In this document: piece after piece, positions 1-7,780 of the stretch
How the letters are laid out: every line of letters begins with the position of its first letter
Position numbering within the stretch: the first letter of the stretch is position 1
Assembly (NCBI GenBank): GCA_030539395.1
Contig: JAUNSC010000020.1
Location: 23,230-59,734, forward strand
DNA length: 36,505 nt
Origin: Eubacteriales bacterium
GTDB lineage: Bacteria; Bacillota; Clostridia; Lachnospirales; Lachnospiraceae
Direction: 5' to 3'
The notes under the pieces: model-generated
The model's database searches: none
What the model saw: the letters and a program-made list of their open reading frames with translations, nothing else
Told to the model about the DNA's origin: nothing
Translations under genes and position numbers: made by a program

Positions 1-1530
1 GGTATTACCATCATTGCGCCCACACCATTTAGAAAGAAAATCGAGGAACAGAAGCTGTATAGAAAGACGCCGTTAATGGGCTGGGCATCCTGGAATTGCT
101 TTAGAACTCATATTAACGAGGAACTGATTAAAAAACAGATGGATGCATTGGTGGACACAGGATTAGCTGATTGCGGTTATATTTATGCCAATATAGATGA
201 TGGATTTTTTGGCGGAAGAGCCTCTGACGGCAGACTGATGATACATAAAGAACGCTTTCCAAATGGTATTAAGGTTCTTGCTGACTATGCTCATGAAATA
301 GGACTAAAAGCAGGAATCTATTCAGATGCCGGCGATAAGACATGCGGCTTTTACTATGACAATGAGGGCGGCAATGGGCTTGATGTGGGACTTTATGGAC
401 ACGAGGAACAGGATTTGAATATGTATCTGGATGAGTTTGGCTTTGATTTTATCAAAGTAGACTGGTGCGGAGGCGTACGCCTGGGTTTGGATGAAGAAGA
501 ACAGTATTCAAAAATTGGACGAATTGTTGATGAAATCCGCCATAGAACCAATCGGTGTCTTGTCTATAATATTTGCCGCTGGCAATTTCCGGGCCCCTGG
601 GCAGCGCAGGTAGCTGATTCCTGGCGAACAGGAGCAGATATTGCACCGGATTTTGCATCAGTGCTTCATCAGATTGACAATATTAAGCCCCTTGCCAGAT
701 ATTGCAGTCCCGGCCATGTAAATGATTTGGATATGATGCAGATTGGCAATGGTCTGAGCTTGGAGGAAGAAAAAACACATTTCTCCATGTGGTGCATGAT
801 GTCTACACCGCTTATGCTGGGCTGCGACCTGACGCAGATGAGACGGGAAACGCTGGAAATTGTAAAAAATAGAGAGCTGATTGCAATTAATCAGGATGAG
901 GCATGTCTTCAGGCTTATCCAATCAAAGAATTCCGAGCAGAGGACGGAACACTGCTGGGAGAAATCTGGATAAAGGATTTGGGTCAGAAAACATCAAATA
1001 AGAAGGCAATCGCCTTTTTGAACAGAAGCAAGGAACCCCTGCAAATGAAAATAAGCTGGAAGGAAGCCGGACTTGCAGGAAAAATCAAGTCTGTCCGAAA
1101 TCTGTGGAGGCATGAGGAGTGTCCCTGCGCAGAGGAAATTGTGCTTACCGTAGCTGCAAAGGATGCGGAAATATACAGAGTAACCAGTGAGCGCGCCTTA
1201 GAAGTAGCAGACCCATGGGACAGAGGGGAAATACAGAAAAAGGAACTCAAAAAAATCAGTATGGAATATGCCCTACAGCTGGCAGCAGAGGGCGGAGTTC
1301 TGGTAGACGTGCGAAGCAGGGAGGAATTTCAGAAAAAGCACCTGGAGGGGGCAATTAATCTTCCATACTGTGACGTGCATGGAATTGCAGAGAAGCATCT
1401 GAAGGATAAGAAGCAGGCAATAATTGTTTACTGTGCAACAGGAAAGCGCAGCAGCCAGTCTGTCAACAGTCTGGTATATCTGGGATATGAAAATGTGTAT
1501 TATTTGGGAGGAATAGGGGAAAGGCTATAG
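1..1530 (+). CDS. GH27 alpha-galactosidase fused to a C-terminal rhodanese domain (5' end outside window)
   Basis: The frame is open from base 1, so the gene begins upstream; ATG 76 is internal because the GH27 opening TPLMGWASWNCF spans it. Family GH27 hydrolyses alpha-galactosides on a TIM barrel. The nucleophile Asp lies in FIKVDWCGG (Asp codon 460-462) and the likely acid/base Asp in SWRTGAD (637-639). A C-terminal beta domain follows to about base 1200. From about 1240 to the stop lies a complete single rhodanese domain: LVDVRSREEF, then the active-site loop YCATGKRS with Cys codon 1432-1434, then YLGGI. I see no frameshift or stop between the domains, so this reads as a genuine fusion. 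The gene ends at a strong terminator and is followed by a sugar-binding protein, consistent with a galactoside-use locus. What the rhodanese contributes is unknown. Confidence 0.9.
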   Translation, partial: GITIIAPTPFRKKIEEQKLYRKTPLMGWASWNCFRTHINEELIKKQMDALVDTGLADCGYIYANIDDGFFGGRASDGRLMIHKERFPNGIKVLADYAHEIGLKAGIYSDAGDKTCGFYYDNEGGNGLDVGLYGHEEQDLNMYLDEFGFDFIKVDWCGGVRLGLDEEEQYSKIGRIVDEIRHRTNRCLVYNICRWQFPGPWAAQVADSWRTGADIAPDFASVLHQIDNIKPLARYCSPGHVNDLDMMQIGNGLSLEEEKTHFSMWCMMSTPLMLGCDLTQMRRETLEIVKNRELIAINQDEACLQAYPIKEFRAEDGTLLGEIWIKDLGQKTSNKKAIAFLNRSKEPLQMKISWKEAGLAGKIKSVRNLWRHEECPCAEEIVLTVAAKDAEIYRVTSERALEVADPWDRGEIQKKELKKISMEYALQLAAEGGVLVDVRSREEFQKKHLEGAINLPYCDVHGIAEKHLKDKKQAIIVYCATGKRSSQSVNSLVYLGYENVYYLGGIGERL

Positions 1531-1553
1531 TGGTTTCTGTAATCCTGCCGCCT

Positions 1554-1605
1554 AAAAAACACTCCCTTCGGAGGTATTTTTGCCTCTGGAGGGAGTGTTT
1601 TTTTT
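1554..1605 (+). terminator. intrinsic terminator after the alpha-galactosidase gene
   Basis: A stem formed by ACACTCCCT and AGGGAGTGT is flanked by an A run on the left and eight T residues on the right. An inner pairing of GGAGG with CCTC extends it. It lies 24 bases after the stop codon. The flanking A and T runs would let it work on both strands. Confidence 0.9.
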
Positions 1606-1767
1606 GCTGGAATCCGGTAAAGGTAAGAGGAATAAAGCAGCTGAAATATTGCAGTGAAATAAAAAAGATAAGAATTTTACAGATGCCATCTAAGAAATTT
1701 TCTAGTTCTGGATCATCATTTTTAGTAAGATTTAATTACAAAATAAAACAAGAAAAGGAGAAGGAAC

Positions 1768-2325
1768 ATGAAGAAAAAAATAGTCACCACTCTTTTAACA
1801 GCCACTATGGTTGCAGGAAGTCTGGCAGGGGGAAGTCAGATGGTTTTTGCGGAAGAAAGCGAAGAACCGGTAACAATTCGTTTTGCATGGTGGGGAAGTC
1901 AGGATCGAGCAGATAAAACGAATAAAGCGGTGGAGCTTTTTATGAAAAAGAATCCAGATATTATTGTGGAAACCAGCTTTTATCCATTTGATTCTTACTA
2001 TGAGAACCTTTCTATTTCAGCTACATCAGACAATATGCCAGATGTATTTCAGGGTTTCATAGGAGCAGGAGATTGTATGCAGTACATGACAGAGGGATTG
2101 ATGGAGCCATTGGATGAATATATTGAGAGCGGCCTGATCGATACGTCATCTATTTCGGAGAGTCTTCTGGATACAGGTATATATGATGGAAAGAACTATG
2201 GAATTTCTCTTGACAGCAATGTTAAATGTATGATTGTAGATCCAGATATATATGAGGAAGCTGGTCTGGAAATCCCGGAGGTTGCTAAACTGATAAGGGG
2301 ATTTTATGCGCTTTTTTGGGGATAG
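1768..2325 (+). pseudogene. sugar ABC-transporter substrate-binding protein, truncated
   Basis: This is the amino-terminal part of a family 1 extracellular solute-binding protein, which captures sugars outside the cell for an ABC importer. A strong ribosome binding site (AAAAGGAGAAGG) precedes ATG 1768. The signal peptide runs to about residue 28 (ending MVFAEE), and the mature start VTIRFAWWGSQDR is typical. The expected Gly-Leu-Glu-Ile-Pro motif is reached near residue 172, after which the frame leaves the family (VAKLIRGFYALFWG) and stops. The product is 185 residues where the family usually has over 400. The break near base 2283 marks a deletion or insertion boundary, and no remainder is visible in the window. 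Confidence 0.85.
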
Positions 2326-2659
2326 GTACATGATGTTCGGAGGTAAATTATATATAACATCACCGCAGAATCTTTCATGAAACAGCCCTACTATTCCAGA
2401 GAAAATCTATTGACAAAGAAATCTGTTTTGCTATAATAAAGTTGCTTGCTCGGAGGGCAAATCATTCGGAAGAAATGATAGGCTGGATAAGGCAACAGAC
2501 TGAAATGTCTGTCACTTATCCAGCCTTTTTTGTGTTTCGTGCAGTGAATAAGTCATCGGAGGATTTGCGGCCGTAGCCGCAGAATCGAGAAAGATGTCGG
2601 GTGCGCTCGGTTATTTAGAAGAATAACCGGGCGCAATTTCATTTTTAAGGAGGTTCAGT
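2326..2659 (+). promoter_or_regulatory. promoter and hairpin-rich leader of the MATE gene
   Basis: This 334-base stretch has no gene. A consensus promoter (TTGACA at 2410-2415, 16-base spacer, TATAAT at 2432-2437) points at the MATE gene. Between them lie a small hairpin (ATCATT/AATGAT, about 2461-2479), an intrinsic terminator at 2481-2531, a GC-rich hairpin (GCGGC/GCCGC, about 2568-2581) and a 14-bp stem (2602-2635, one mismatch). The last ends a few bases before the AAGGAGG site at 2647-2653. A terminator between promoter and gene suggests conditional read-through or attenuation; the signal is unknown. Confidence 0.6.
2481..2531 (+). terminator. intrinsic terminator within the MATE leader
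   Basis: The 11-bp stem GGCTGGATAAG / CTTATCCAGCC is perfect and followed by six T residues. Its loop contains a second perfect stem, ACAGAC / GTCTGT. It sits downstream of the 2410-2437 promoter and upstream of the MATE start, so it would stop transcripts before the gene unless remodelled. Confidence 0.85.
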
Positions 2660-4000
2660 ATGGATTTTTTGATAGGTAAAGTCAAGCCCATGTATTTCAA
2701 GTATCTAACGGCTGCCTTTGGAAGCGCATTGATTTCATCAATTTATGGTGTTGTCGATATGGCTATGGTAGGGCAGTATCAAGGACCGAACGGAACAGCC
2801 GCCTTAGCGGTTGTTAGCCCTATATGGAATATCATATACAGTTTGGGACTTCTCATGGGAATCGGCGGTTCTGTCCTTTTCTCCACATTAAGGGGCGAAT
2901 CCAAAGAAAATCAGAAAAAGTCCAATGAGTATTTTACAGCCGCGCTAATCGGAGTGGTAACATTAGCGATTGTTACATGGGTAATTGTTATCTTTTTTGA
3001 CAGGGAACTCCTGCTGCTGTTTGGGGCAGAAGAAACATTATTACCGCTTGCAAGAAAGTATATTTTCCCGGTCAAGTTTGTCGTTCCCAGTTTCCTGTTT
3101 ACCCAGTTGATGGCTGCTTTTCTGCGGAATGACGGAAACCCCGGACTTGCAACGAAAGCTGTCCTGTTCGGCGGTATCTTCAATGTGCTTGGGGATTACT
3201 TTTTTGTTTTTGTTTTGAATATGGGAATTATGGGTGCTGGGCTTGCTACTGCCATGGGTTCCGTATTCTCTTTGCTGATGATGCTTACCCATTTTCGTAG
3301 CAGGAAGAATACAATCAGACTGGAAAAACCCACCAAACTGTTTTCTATGTTGAAAACAATCAGTATAACCGGTTTTTCCACATTCTTCATTGACGTAGCT
3401 ATGGGTATTTTGACAATGCTGTTTAATCGGCAGATTTTGAAGTATTTGAGAACGGAAGCATTATCCGTTTATGGAATCATTATTAATATCAGCACTTTTG
3501 TCCAGTGTTGCGCTTATAGTATTGGGCAGGCGTCACAGCCTATGATTTCGACAAACTTCGGAGCCAGTCAAGGAAAACGCATTGTTCAAATACTGAAATA
3601 TGCGTTGGGGACTGCCGCGGTGTTCGGTCTTATTTGGACTGCGCTTGCCGAACTTGTACCTAACCTGTTTGTTCGTATTTTTATGACTCCAACAGAAGAA
3701 ATCCTTGCAATCGCGCCCAGCATTATACGCAGCTATGGGCTTTCATTTCTGCTGTTGCCGCTTAATGTTTTTTCGACATATTATTTCCAGGCGTTGATGA
3801 AGCCCACTACTTCTTTCATTGTTTCGGTATCCAGAGGTGCGTTGATTAGCGGCATTTTAATTCATATTTTACCTGCTATGGCGGGAGCTAATGCAATTTG
3901 GTTTTCCATGCCACTAACAGAATTAGTGGTTGCTATATATGTGATTATGATGATGTCAAAATATACAAAACAATTATCCGAAGAAAGGCGGGTGTCATAA
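2660..4000 (+). CDS. MATE-family multidrug efflux transporter (MepA-like)
   Basis: A full-length 446-residue membrane protein of the MATE family, which exports drugs and toxic cations in exchange for Na+ or H+. It shows about twelve hydrophobic helices in two similar halves. The N-terminal signature (YGVVDMAMVGQYQGPNGTAAL) and the second-half equivalent (YGIIINISTFVQCCAYSIGQASQP) are both present. Length matches the family. ATG 2660 is preceded by AAGGAGG with 6-base spacing. The stop overlaps the start of the next gene (TAATG), implying cotranscription with the truncated kinase-like gene. The leader may control expression. Substrate cannot be read from sequence. Confidence 0.9.
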   Translation: MDFLIGKVKPMYFKYLTAAFGSALISSIYGVVDMAMVGQYQGPNGTAALAVVSPIWNIIYSLGLLMGIGGSVLFSTLRGESKENQKKSNEYFTAALIGVVTLAIVTWVIVIFFDRELLLLFGAEETLLPLARKYIFPVKFVVPSFLFTQLMAAFLRNDGNPGLATKAVLFGGIFNVLGDYFFVFVLNMGIMGAGLATAMGSVFSLLMMLTHFRSRKNTIRLEKPTKLFSMLKTISITGFSTFFIDVAMGILTMLFNRQILKYLRTEALSVYGIIINISTFVQCCAYSIGQASQPMISTNFGASQGKRIVQILKYALGTAAVFGLIWTALAELVPNLFVRIFMTPTEEILAIAPSIIRSYGLSFLLLPLNVFSTYYFQALMKPTTSFIVSVSRGALISGILIHILPAMAGANAIWFSMPLTELVVAIYVIMMMSKYTKQLSEERRVS

Positions 4001-4191
4001 TGAACAAGATTATTACCATAGGGCGCGAATTTGGAAGCGGAGGACGCGAACTCGGAAAAAGGCTTGCGGAAAAACTGGGAACTGCATATTACGACCATGA
4101 AATTATTGAGGAGATAGCGAACAAAACCGCACTTTCAGAGCAATATATCCAGAGCATTGTTGAAAGGCGACCAATGATTTCATTCCAATGA
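4000..4191 (+). pseudogene. cytidylate kinase-like protein, truncated
   Basis: The start overlaps the MATE stop. The first 58 residues match the cytidylate kinase-like family: IITIGREFGSGGRELGKRLAEKLG holds the P-loop-like nucleotide site (GSGGRELGKR), followed by YYDHEIIEEIA. After QSIVERRP the frame reads MISFQ and stops at 63 residues, against about 200 in complete members. A one-base slip near 4185 would extend the frame only briefly, so most of the gene is gone. The MATE plus kinase-like pair looks like a cassette cut off on its right side. Confidence 0.8.
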
Positions 4192-4219
4192 ACTGCAGTT
4201 TTATAGAAGCAAACACATA

Positions 4220-4250
4220 GGGGAAGAGAGCCTATAAAAGCTCCCTCCCC
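4220..4250 (-). terminator. possible terminator for the nitroreductase operon
   Basis: Read on the reverse strand, GGGGAGGGAGC and GCTCTCTTCCCC form an imperfect stem about 40 bases after the nitroreductase stop, with a weak T-rich tail. It could equally end the forward MATE transcript. Confidence 0.35.
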
Positions 4251-4290
4251 ACATCTGTTCTTGGATCATCTACACGAATCAGACCCTCCG

Positions 4291-4959
4291 TTATGATGCC
4301 CACTCAAAATTTTCCGCTCCTGCGCCAAGCTCAAAATGGTATTTTACAATACCAAGATCGATCTTGCTGTAAAATCCGATTCCCGCCTTTGCCGTGACCG
4401 TGCTGCCGTCCAGGGAAAAAGTAAACTTTTGCTGGTTCATGGCGGTAGGAGCCAGCAGGGCTGCATCGATGCCTCGGATAAACCATTCAGGAGGTGTACC
4501 CTGAACCTTCATAACGGCTTCCCTTAGCTTGACCTTGTGGGAGACGCCCTGGGTCTGACCATAGCCGATGGCGATGACGAGACAGACCTTTTCGCCCTGT
4601 TCCAGCTGAAACGCGGCCTTGCTCTTGCTGTAGGTCAAGGCGACCCAGCAGGTGTTCAAACCGAGCGTCTGGGCGTAGAGCACGATCTTTTCTCCATAGT
4701 ACCCGCACAGCTCGTCAAGCGCCGCTGTTTTCCGGCCGGCCATCACAATGTAGTTTCTGACGCCGGAAAACTTGCCATAGTGGGCCAGCCTGCTGTCGAA
4801 GGCGTTTGGCTCATCGGTGACAAGCTGGATATGCAGGCTGCTTTCCTCATTGCATTGCGTAATAAAAGCGGAGAGCTTTTCTTTCACGCTACCCTCTAAT
4901 GGTTTATCCGTATAGGAGCGCACCGAATGGCGCTCCCGCATTGCCTGAAACAAGTCCAT
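4291..4959 (-). CDS. nitroreductase-family flavoprotein
   Basis: A 222-residue protein that starts with the FMN-binding signature of the family (MRERHSVRSYTDKPL). It also shows GYYGEKIVLYAQTLGLNTCWV and the C-terminal core around LLAPTAMNQQKFTF. Members reduce nitro groups, quinones or similar substrates with FMN and NAD(P)H; some are putative. ATG 4959 is preceded on the reverse strand by AGGAGG with a suitable gap. It is the last gene of a three-gene reverse operon, starting 12 bases after the metallo-hydrolase stop. The link with an ArsR repressor suggests induction by a chemical stress, which is inference. Confidence 0.85.
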   Translation of the reverse strand: MDLFQAMRERHSVRSYTDKPLEGSVKEKLSAFITQCNEESSLHIQLVTDEPNAFDSRLAHYGKFSGVRNYIVMAGRKTAALDELCGYYGEKIVLYAQTLGLNTCWVALTYSKSKAAFQLEQGEKVCLVIAIGYGQTQGVSHKVKLREAVMKVQGTPPEWFIRGIDAALLAPTAMNQQKFTFSLDGSTVTAKAGIGFYSKIDLGIVKYHFELGAGAENFEWAS

Positions 4960-4971
4960 GTTTGATTCCTC

Positions 4972-5778
4972 CTATAGTTCTATGGTTTGTGGCTTTATCT
5001 GTGGATCATGGTTTGGAGCCACCAGAATACAGCACGGGTCAGCCGCGCACTGGCAGACCCAGTCCACAGATGTCTTTGCCAGCTCTTTATCTACTGTGAA
5101 CCCTGGAATGATTTGATTTTGAATGGATCTTTGCGTGTAGACAGCGTCTCCGGCCAGAATGACATACTTTCCGCCATTCTGAATACGGACGCTGAAATGC
5201 CCATGACTGTGTCCGGGGGTGTTGAACAGAAAGACACTCCCGTCCCCAAACACATCATAGCTCCTGCCTACAGGACCGATTCCGCTTTCTTCATAGAAAA
5301 AGGGCCGCAGGTCTGCAAAATCCCAGTTGGTTTTGACATAGCGGAAGAAATACTTTTTCGAATCTGCGCTCTCCTCGCTGGCCGCTTGGATATGTTTTAC
5401 GCCTTGGAGCAGCGCCAGACCACTGGTGTGGTCAAAATCCAGATGGCTGAAAAACAGGTAGTCGATGTCGGATGGTTTCAATCCCAATACCTCCAACTGG
5501 CAGTCGATGCTCTCACCTTCTTTCAGGATGGGCGTGCTGATCTGATCCAGCAGACCGAAAAAACGATGGGGCTTCTCCGTCACATATTTGGAATTCCAGC
5601 CGCTGTCGATCAATACCCGCCCTTTAGGATGCTCGATCAGATAACACGATACCGGCAATTCCACCTTTTTGTCCTCTCCACGCAGAAAACCTGTGACTGC
5701 CAGAGGATTTCTCTCTTTGTATGGAATCGCCATGTCTACTACGACCTTGCCTGTGTGGAAAATATGCACTTTAATCAT
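4972..5778 (-). CDS. N-acyl-homoserine-lactonase-like metallo-beta-lactamase-fold hydrolase
   Basis: A 268-residue MBL-fold protein. The metal-binding motif appears as SHLDFDHTSGLALL (HxDxDH), later zinc ligands as TPGHSHGHFSVR, then VILAGDAVYT and VAPNHDP. The opening CYLIEHPKGRVLIDSGW is typical of the lactonase-like subgroup. AHL quorum quenching is the type function of AiiA-like members, but many relatives act on other lactones. I chose ATG 5778 over an upstream ATG because TAGGAGTGG precedes it. This start overlaps the ArsR stop by 8 bases (ATGATTAA), indicating coupled translation. Confidence 0.8.
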   Translation of the reverse strand: MIKVHIFHTGKVVVDMAIPYKERNPLAVTGFLRGEDKKVELPVSCYLIEHPKGRVLIDSGWNSKYVTEKPHRFFGLLDQISTPILKEGESIDCQLEVLGLKPSDIDYLFFSHLDFDHTSGLALLQGVKHIQAASEESADSKKYFFRYVKTNWDFADLRPFFYEESGIGPVGRSYDVFGDGSVFLFNTPGHSHGHFSVRIQNGGKYVILAGDAVYTQRSIQNQIIPGFTVDKELAKTSVDWVCQCAADPCCILVAPNHDPQIKPQTIEL

Positions 5779-6130
5779 TGTCGCCACTCCTATCAGGAAC
5801 ATATTTTATGAACTCGCGCACATCAGAAAACAGGGTGAGCAGCGCATCAATTTGACTGGCTTCCGGGTCCAGATAATAATAGATGTAGGTTCCCTCTTTT
5901 CGGCTTTTCACGATGCCTGCGTCCTTCAGAACTTGCATATGATGCGATACTGCCGGACGGGAGAGATTGGTATGCTCAGCGATGTCGATCACTCGATGCC
6001 CGCCGCATTCGCTTTTCAACATGACGCAGATCAAGTGCTGCCTTGTTTCATCTCCGATTGCGGTCAAAATCTTATGGCAGGCTTTGAACTCTTTTTCCAG
6101 CCGCATGACATCTTCTATTGTATTCGCCAT
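5771..6130 (-). CDS. ArsR-family winged-helix repressor
   Basis: A 119-residue regulator, normal length for the family. The helix-turn-helix reads IDIAEHTNLSRPAVSHHMQVLKDAGIVKSRKEGTYIYY, the classic ArsR recognition helix and beta wing. The only cysteines are Cys18, Cys35 and Cys42; there is no ELCVCDL-type metal site, so the inducer may be organic rather than a metal. It leads the operon with the lactonase-like hydrolase and the nitroreductase. The start is supported by GGAGATG upstream on the reverse strand. It most likely represses its own operon through the repeats at 6150-6165. Confidence 0.9.
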   Translation of the reverse strand: MANTIEDVMRLEKEFKACHKILTAIGDETRQHLICVMLKSECGGHRVIDIAEHTNLSRPAVSHHMQVLKDAGIVKSRKEGTYIYYYLDPEASQIDALLTLFSDVREFIKYVPDRSGDND

Positions 6131-6149
6131 TTCATCATCTCCATTTGAT

Positions 6150-6174
6150 TAAACACTTAAACACTTCTATTATA
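6150..6174 (-). promoter_or_regulatory. promoter and probable ArsR operator
   Basis: On the reverse strand a perfect -10 box (TATAAT, 6169-6174) is followed towards the gene by two back-to-back copies of AGTGTTTA (6150-6157 and 6158-6165). Tandem octamers just downstream of the -10 are well placed for repressor binding. The -35 is weak. Confidence 0.55.
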
Positions 6175-6244
6175 GCACTTTTTTCAGAGGATGGCGCATC
6201 CGTAAAGAAAATCGAGATGGATGGCATTGCCTGTGTTCAGATTT

Positions 6245-6289
6245 AAAAATACTCCTCACCGCCACAATGGTAGTGAGGAGTATCTTTTG
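6245..6289. terminator. bidirectional intrinsic terminator
   Basis: A perfect 11-bp stem (ATACTCCTCAC / GTGAGGAGTAT, 6249-6259 and 6273-6283) has an A/T-rich flank on each side. It separates the reverse operon's promoter from the truncated azlC. Its original gene is not identifiable. Confidence 0.75.
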
Positions 6290-6302
6290 TCTTTAGGCTT
6301 TA

Positions 6303-6797
6303 ATTTCCTGCCCATCCATGACCTTGATGATCAATGCACGTCATTTGTTTTATGCAATTTCCATGCTGGATAAATACAAGGGAACCGGCTGGAAAAAATT
6401 TTATCTGATTTTCGGGATGTGTGATGAGAGCTTTTCCATTAACTATACCGCAGAGATTCCAGAGGATGTGGATAAAGTATGGTTTATGTTTTGGGTTACT
6501 TTGCTGAACCACTTTTACTGGTTTTCCGGCGCAACGCTGGGAGGCATTTTTGGTTCCTTTATCCATTTTAATACGGAAGGGCTGGCTTTTGTAATGACAG
6601 CCATGTTTGCAGTGATTTTCATGGAGCAGTGGATGAAGGATAAAAACCATACCAGTGCGCTTCTTTGCTTGGGAATTTCTGCTCTCTGCCTGATTATTTT
6701 CGGGGCGGATCATTTTATCATCCCAGCAATGCTTGCAATTCTTGGCGTACTTACCCTTCTGAGAAATCCAATGGAGAAAGGCGGCGGTACAAAATGA
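6303..6797 (+). pseudogene. azlC: AzlC-like branched-chain amino acid exporter subunit, N-terminally truncated
   Basis: The sequence starts inside the family at MTLMINARHLFYAISML and continues intact to the C-terminus (FGMCDESFSI, YWFSGATLGGIFGSF, AMFAVIFMEQW). AzlC with AzlD exports branched-chain amino acids and their analogues. Complete members have about 230 residues; here about the first 70 are missing and no ribosome binding site precedes ATG 6318. The break lies near 6300, next to the 6245-6289 terminator. The stop overlaps the azlD start by four bases (ATGA), as in intact operons. Confidence 0.8.
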
Positions 6798-7120
6798 CTT
6801 TGACACAGCAGATTATTACGATCCTTATGGTTGTGACCGGGACTATGATTACCCGTTTCCTTCCGTTCCTGCTATTCCCGGCAGACAAGCCTACACCGAA
6901 ATACATAGGGTATCTTGGAAAGGTGCTTCCGGCAGCAGTATTCGGATTGCTCGTTATTTATTGCTTAAAAGATGTCAGTATTCTTAGCGGAAGTCATGGC
7001 TTGCCGGAACTGATTGCGATTGCAGTGGTTATCCTGCTGCATTATTGGAAAAGGCAGATGCTTTTGTCGATTGCGGGCGGGACGATATGTTATATGCTGC
7101 TGGTGCAGTTGTTATTTTGA
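6794..7120 (+). CDS. azlD: AzlD-family branched-chain amino acid transport protein
   Basis: A complete 108-residue protein with four hydrophobic segments, the usual size for AzlD. The family opening ([24 protein letters not shown]) and the motif [24 protein letters not shown] are present. It is the small partner of AzlC. Because azlC is truncated and no promoter is evident, this copy is probably not functional in transport. The start overlaps the azlC stop. Confidence 0.85.
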   Translation: MTLTQQIITILMVVTGTMITRFLPFLLFPADKPTPKYIGYLGKVLPAAVFGLLVIYCLKDVSILSGSHGLPELIAIAVVILLHYWKRQMLLSIAGGTICYMLLVQLLF

Positions 7121-7137
7121 GCTTGGGAGGTTTTCCT

Positions 7138-7710
7138 ATGCACGACATATGGAATCCCTGGCACGGCTGTATAAAGTGCAGCGAGGGGTGCCAGAACTGC
7201 TACATGTATTTTCTTGACCGCGTCTGTATGACTTCTGATTTCTTTTTGGAAGCAGCGGATGGATGGCGGGAGGAAGCGTGGGAGATTATGCGCCAGCGTC
7301 CGGATGTAAAATTTTTTCTGCTGACGAAAAGACCACAGAGGGTAAGAGACTGCCTGCCAGAGGACTGGGGTGAAGGTTGGGAGAACGTTATGCTCAATGT
7401 TACCTGCGAGAATCAGCGAAGAGCCGATGAGCGTATCCCGGTTTTGCTTGATTTGCCGTTTAAGCATAAAGGCATCATGTGCGCGCCGTTCATTGGTGCA
7501 GTGAGTATTGAAAAGTATCTTGGACTCCGGGCAGATTGAGCAAGTGATATGTGGCGGCGAAAATTATGACGGCGCAAGACCTTGTGATTTTGAATGGGTA
7601 AAAAAATGAGGGCAGAATGTGTTGCGCAAAAGATTACGTTTTGCTTTATTGAAACGGGTACATTTTTTGTTAAACTTCCATGCCCGCACACTTGGCACCA
7701 CCATAAATGA
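7138..7710 (+). pseudogene. DUF5131 (phage Gp37/Gp68 family) protein, degraded
   Basis: ATG 7138 follows GGGAGG with 7-base spacing. The family opening DIWNPWHGCIKCSEGCQNCYMY is clear, and the CxNC cysteines resemble an iron-sulfur site. Three lesions are visible. An in-frame loss joins MYFLDR directly to VCMTSDFFLE; complete members have about 30 residues between. A frameshift near 7520 moves the reading to LDSGQIEQVICGGENYDGARPCDFEWVK. A second near 7605 returns it to the first frame (RAECVAQKITFCFIETGTFFVK). The C-terminus then disintegrates before a stop at 7708-7710. Function in the family is not established. Confidence 0.8.
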
Positions 7711-7780
7711 AACTGTGCAGACTGTAGGTTATTGATTTTATTTGTGCCGTTATTTATACTTAGTGCAACATTGTTAGTAA

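Noticed and set aside
1530-1916. A 128-residue forward frame after the alpha-galactosidase
   Set aside because: It runs through the terminator and overlaps the start of the solute-binding protein in another frame; it has no family pattern.
2660-2731. Known riboswitch class in the MATE leader
   Set aside because: I could not match the leader to the core motifs of guanidine, fluoride, preQ1 or yybP-ykoY RNAs, so it is described only as a possible attenuator.
4987-5811. A 274-residue forward frame opposite the lactonase-like gene
   Set aside because: The reverse frame carries the HxDxDH motif and operon spacing; the forward one has no recognisable domain or start signal.
6300-6806. A 168-residue reverse-strand frame opposite azlC
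   Set aside because: No family pattern; the forward frame matches AzlC throughout and overlaps azlD properly.
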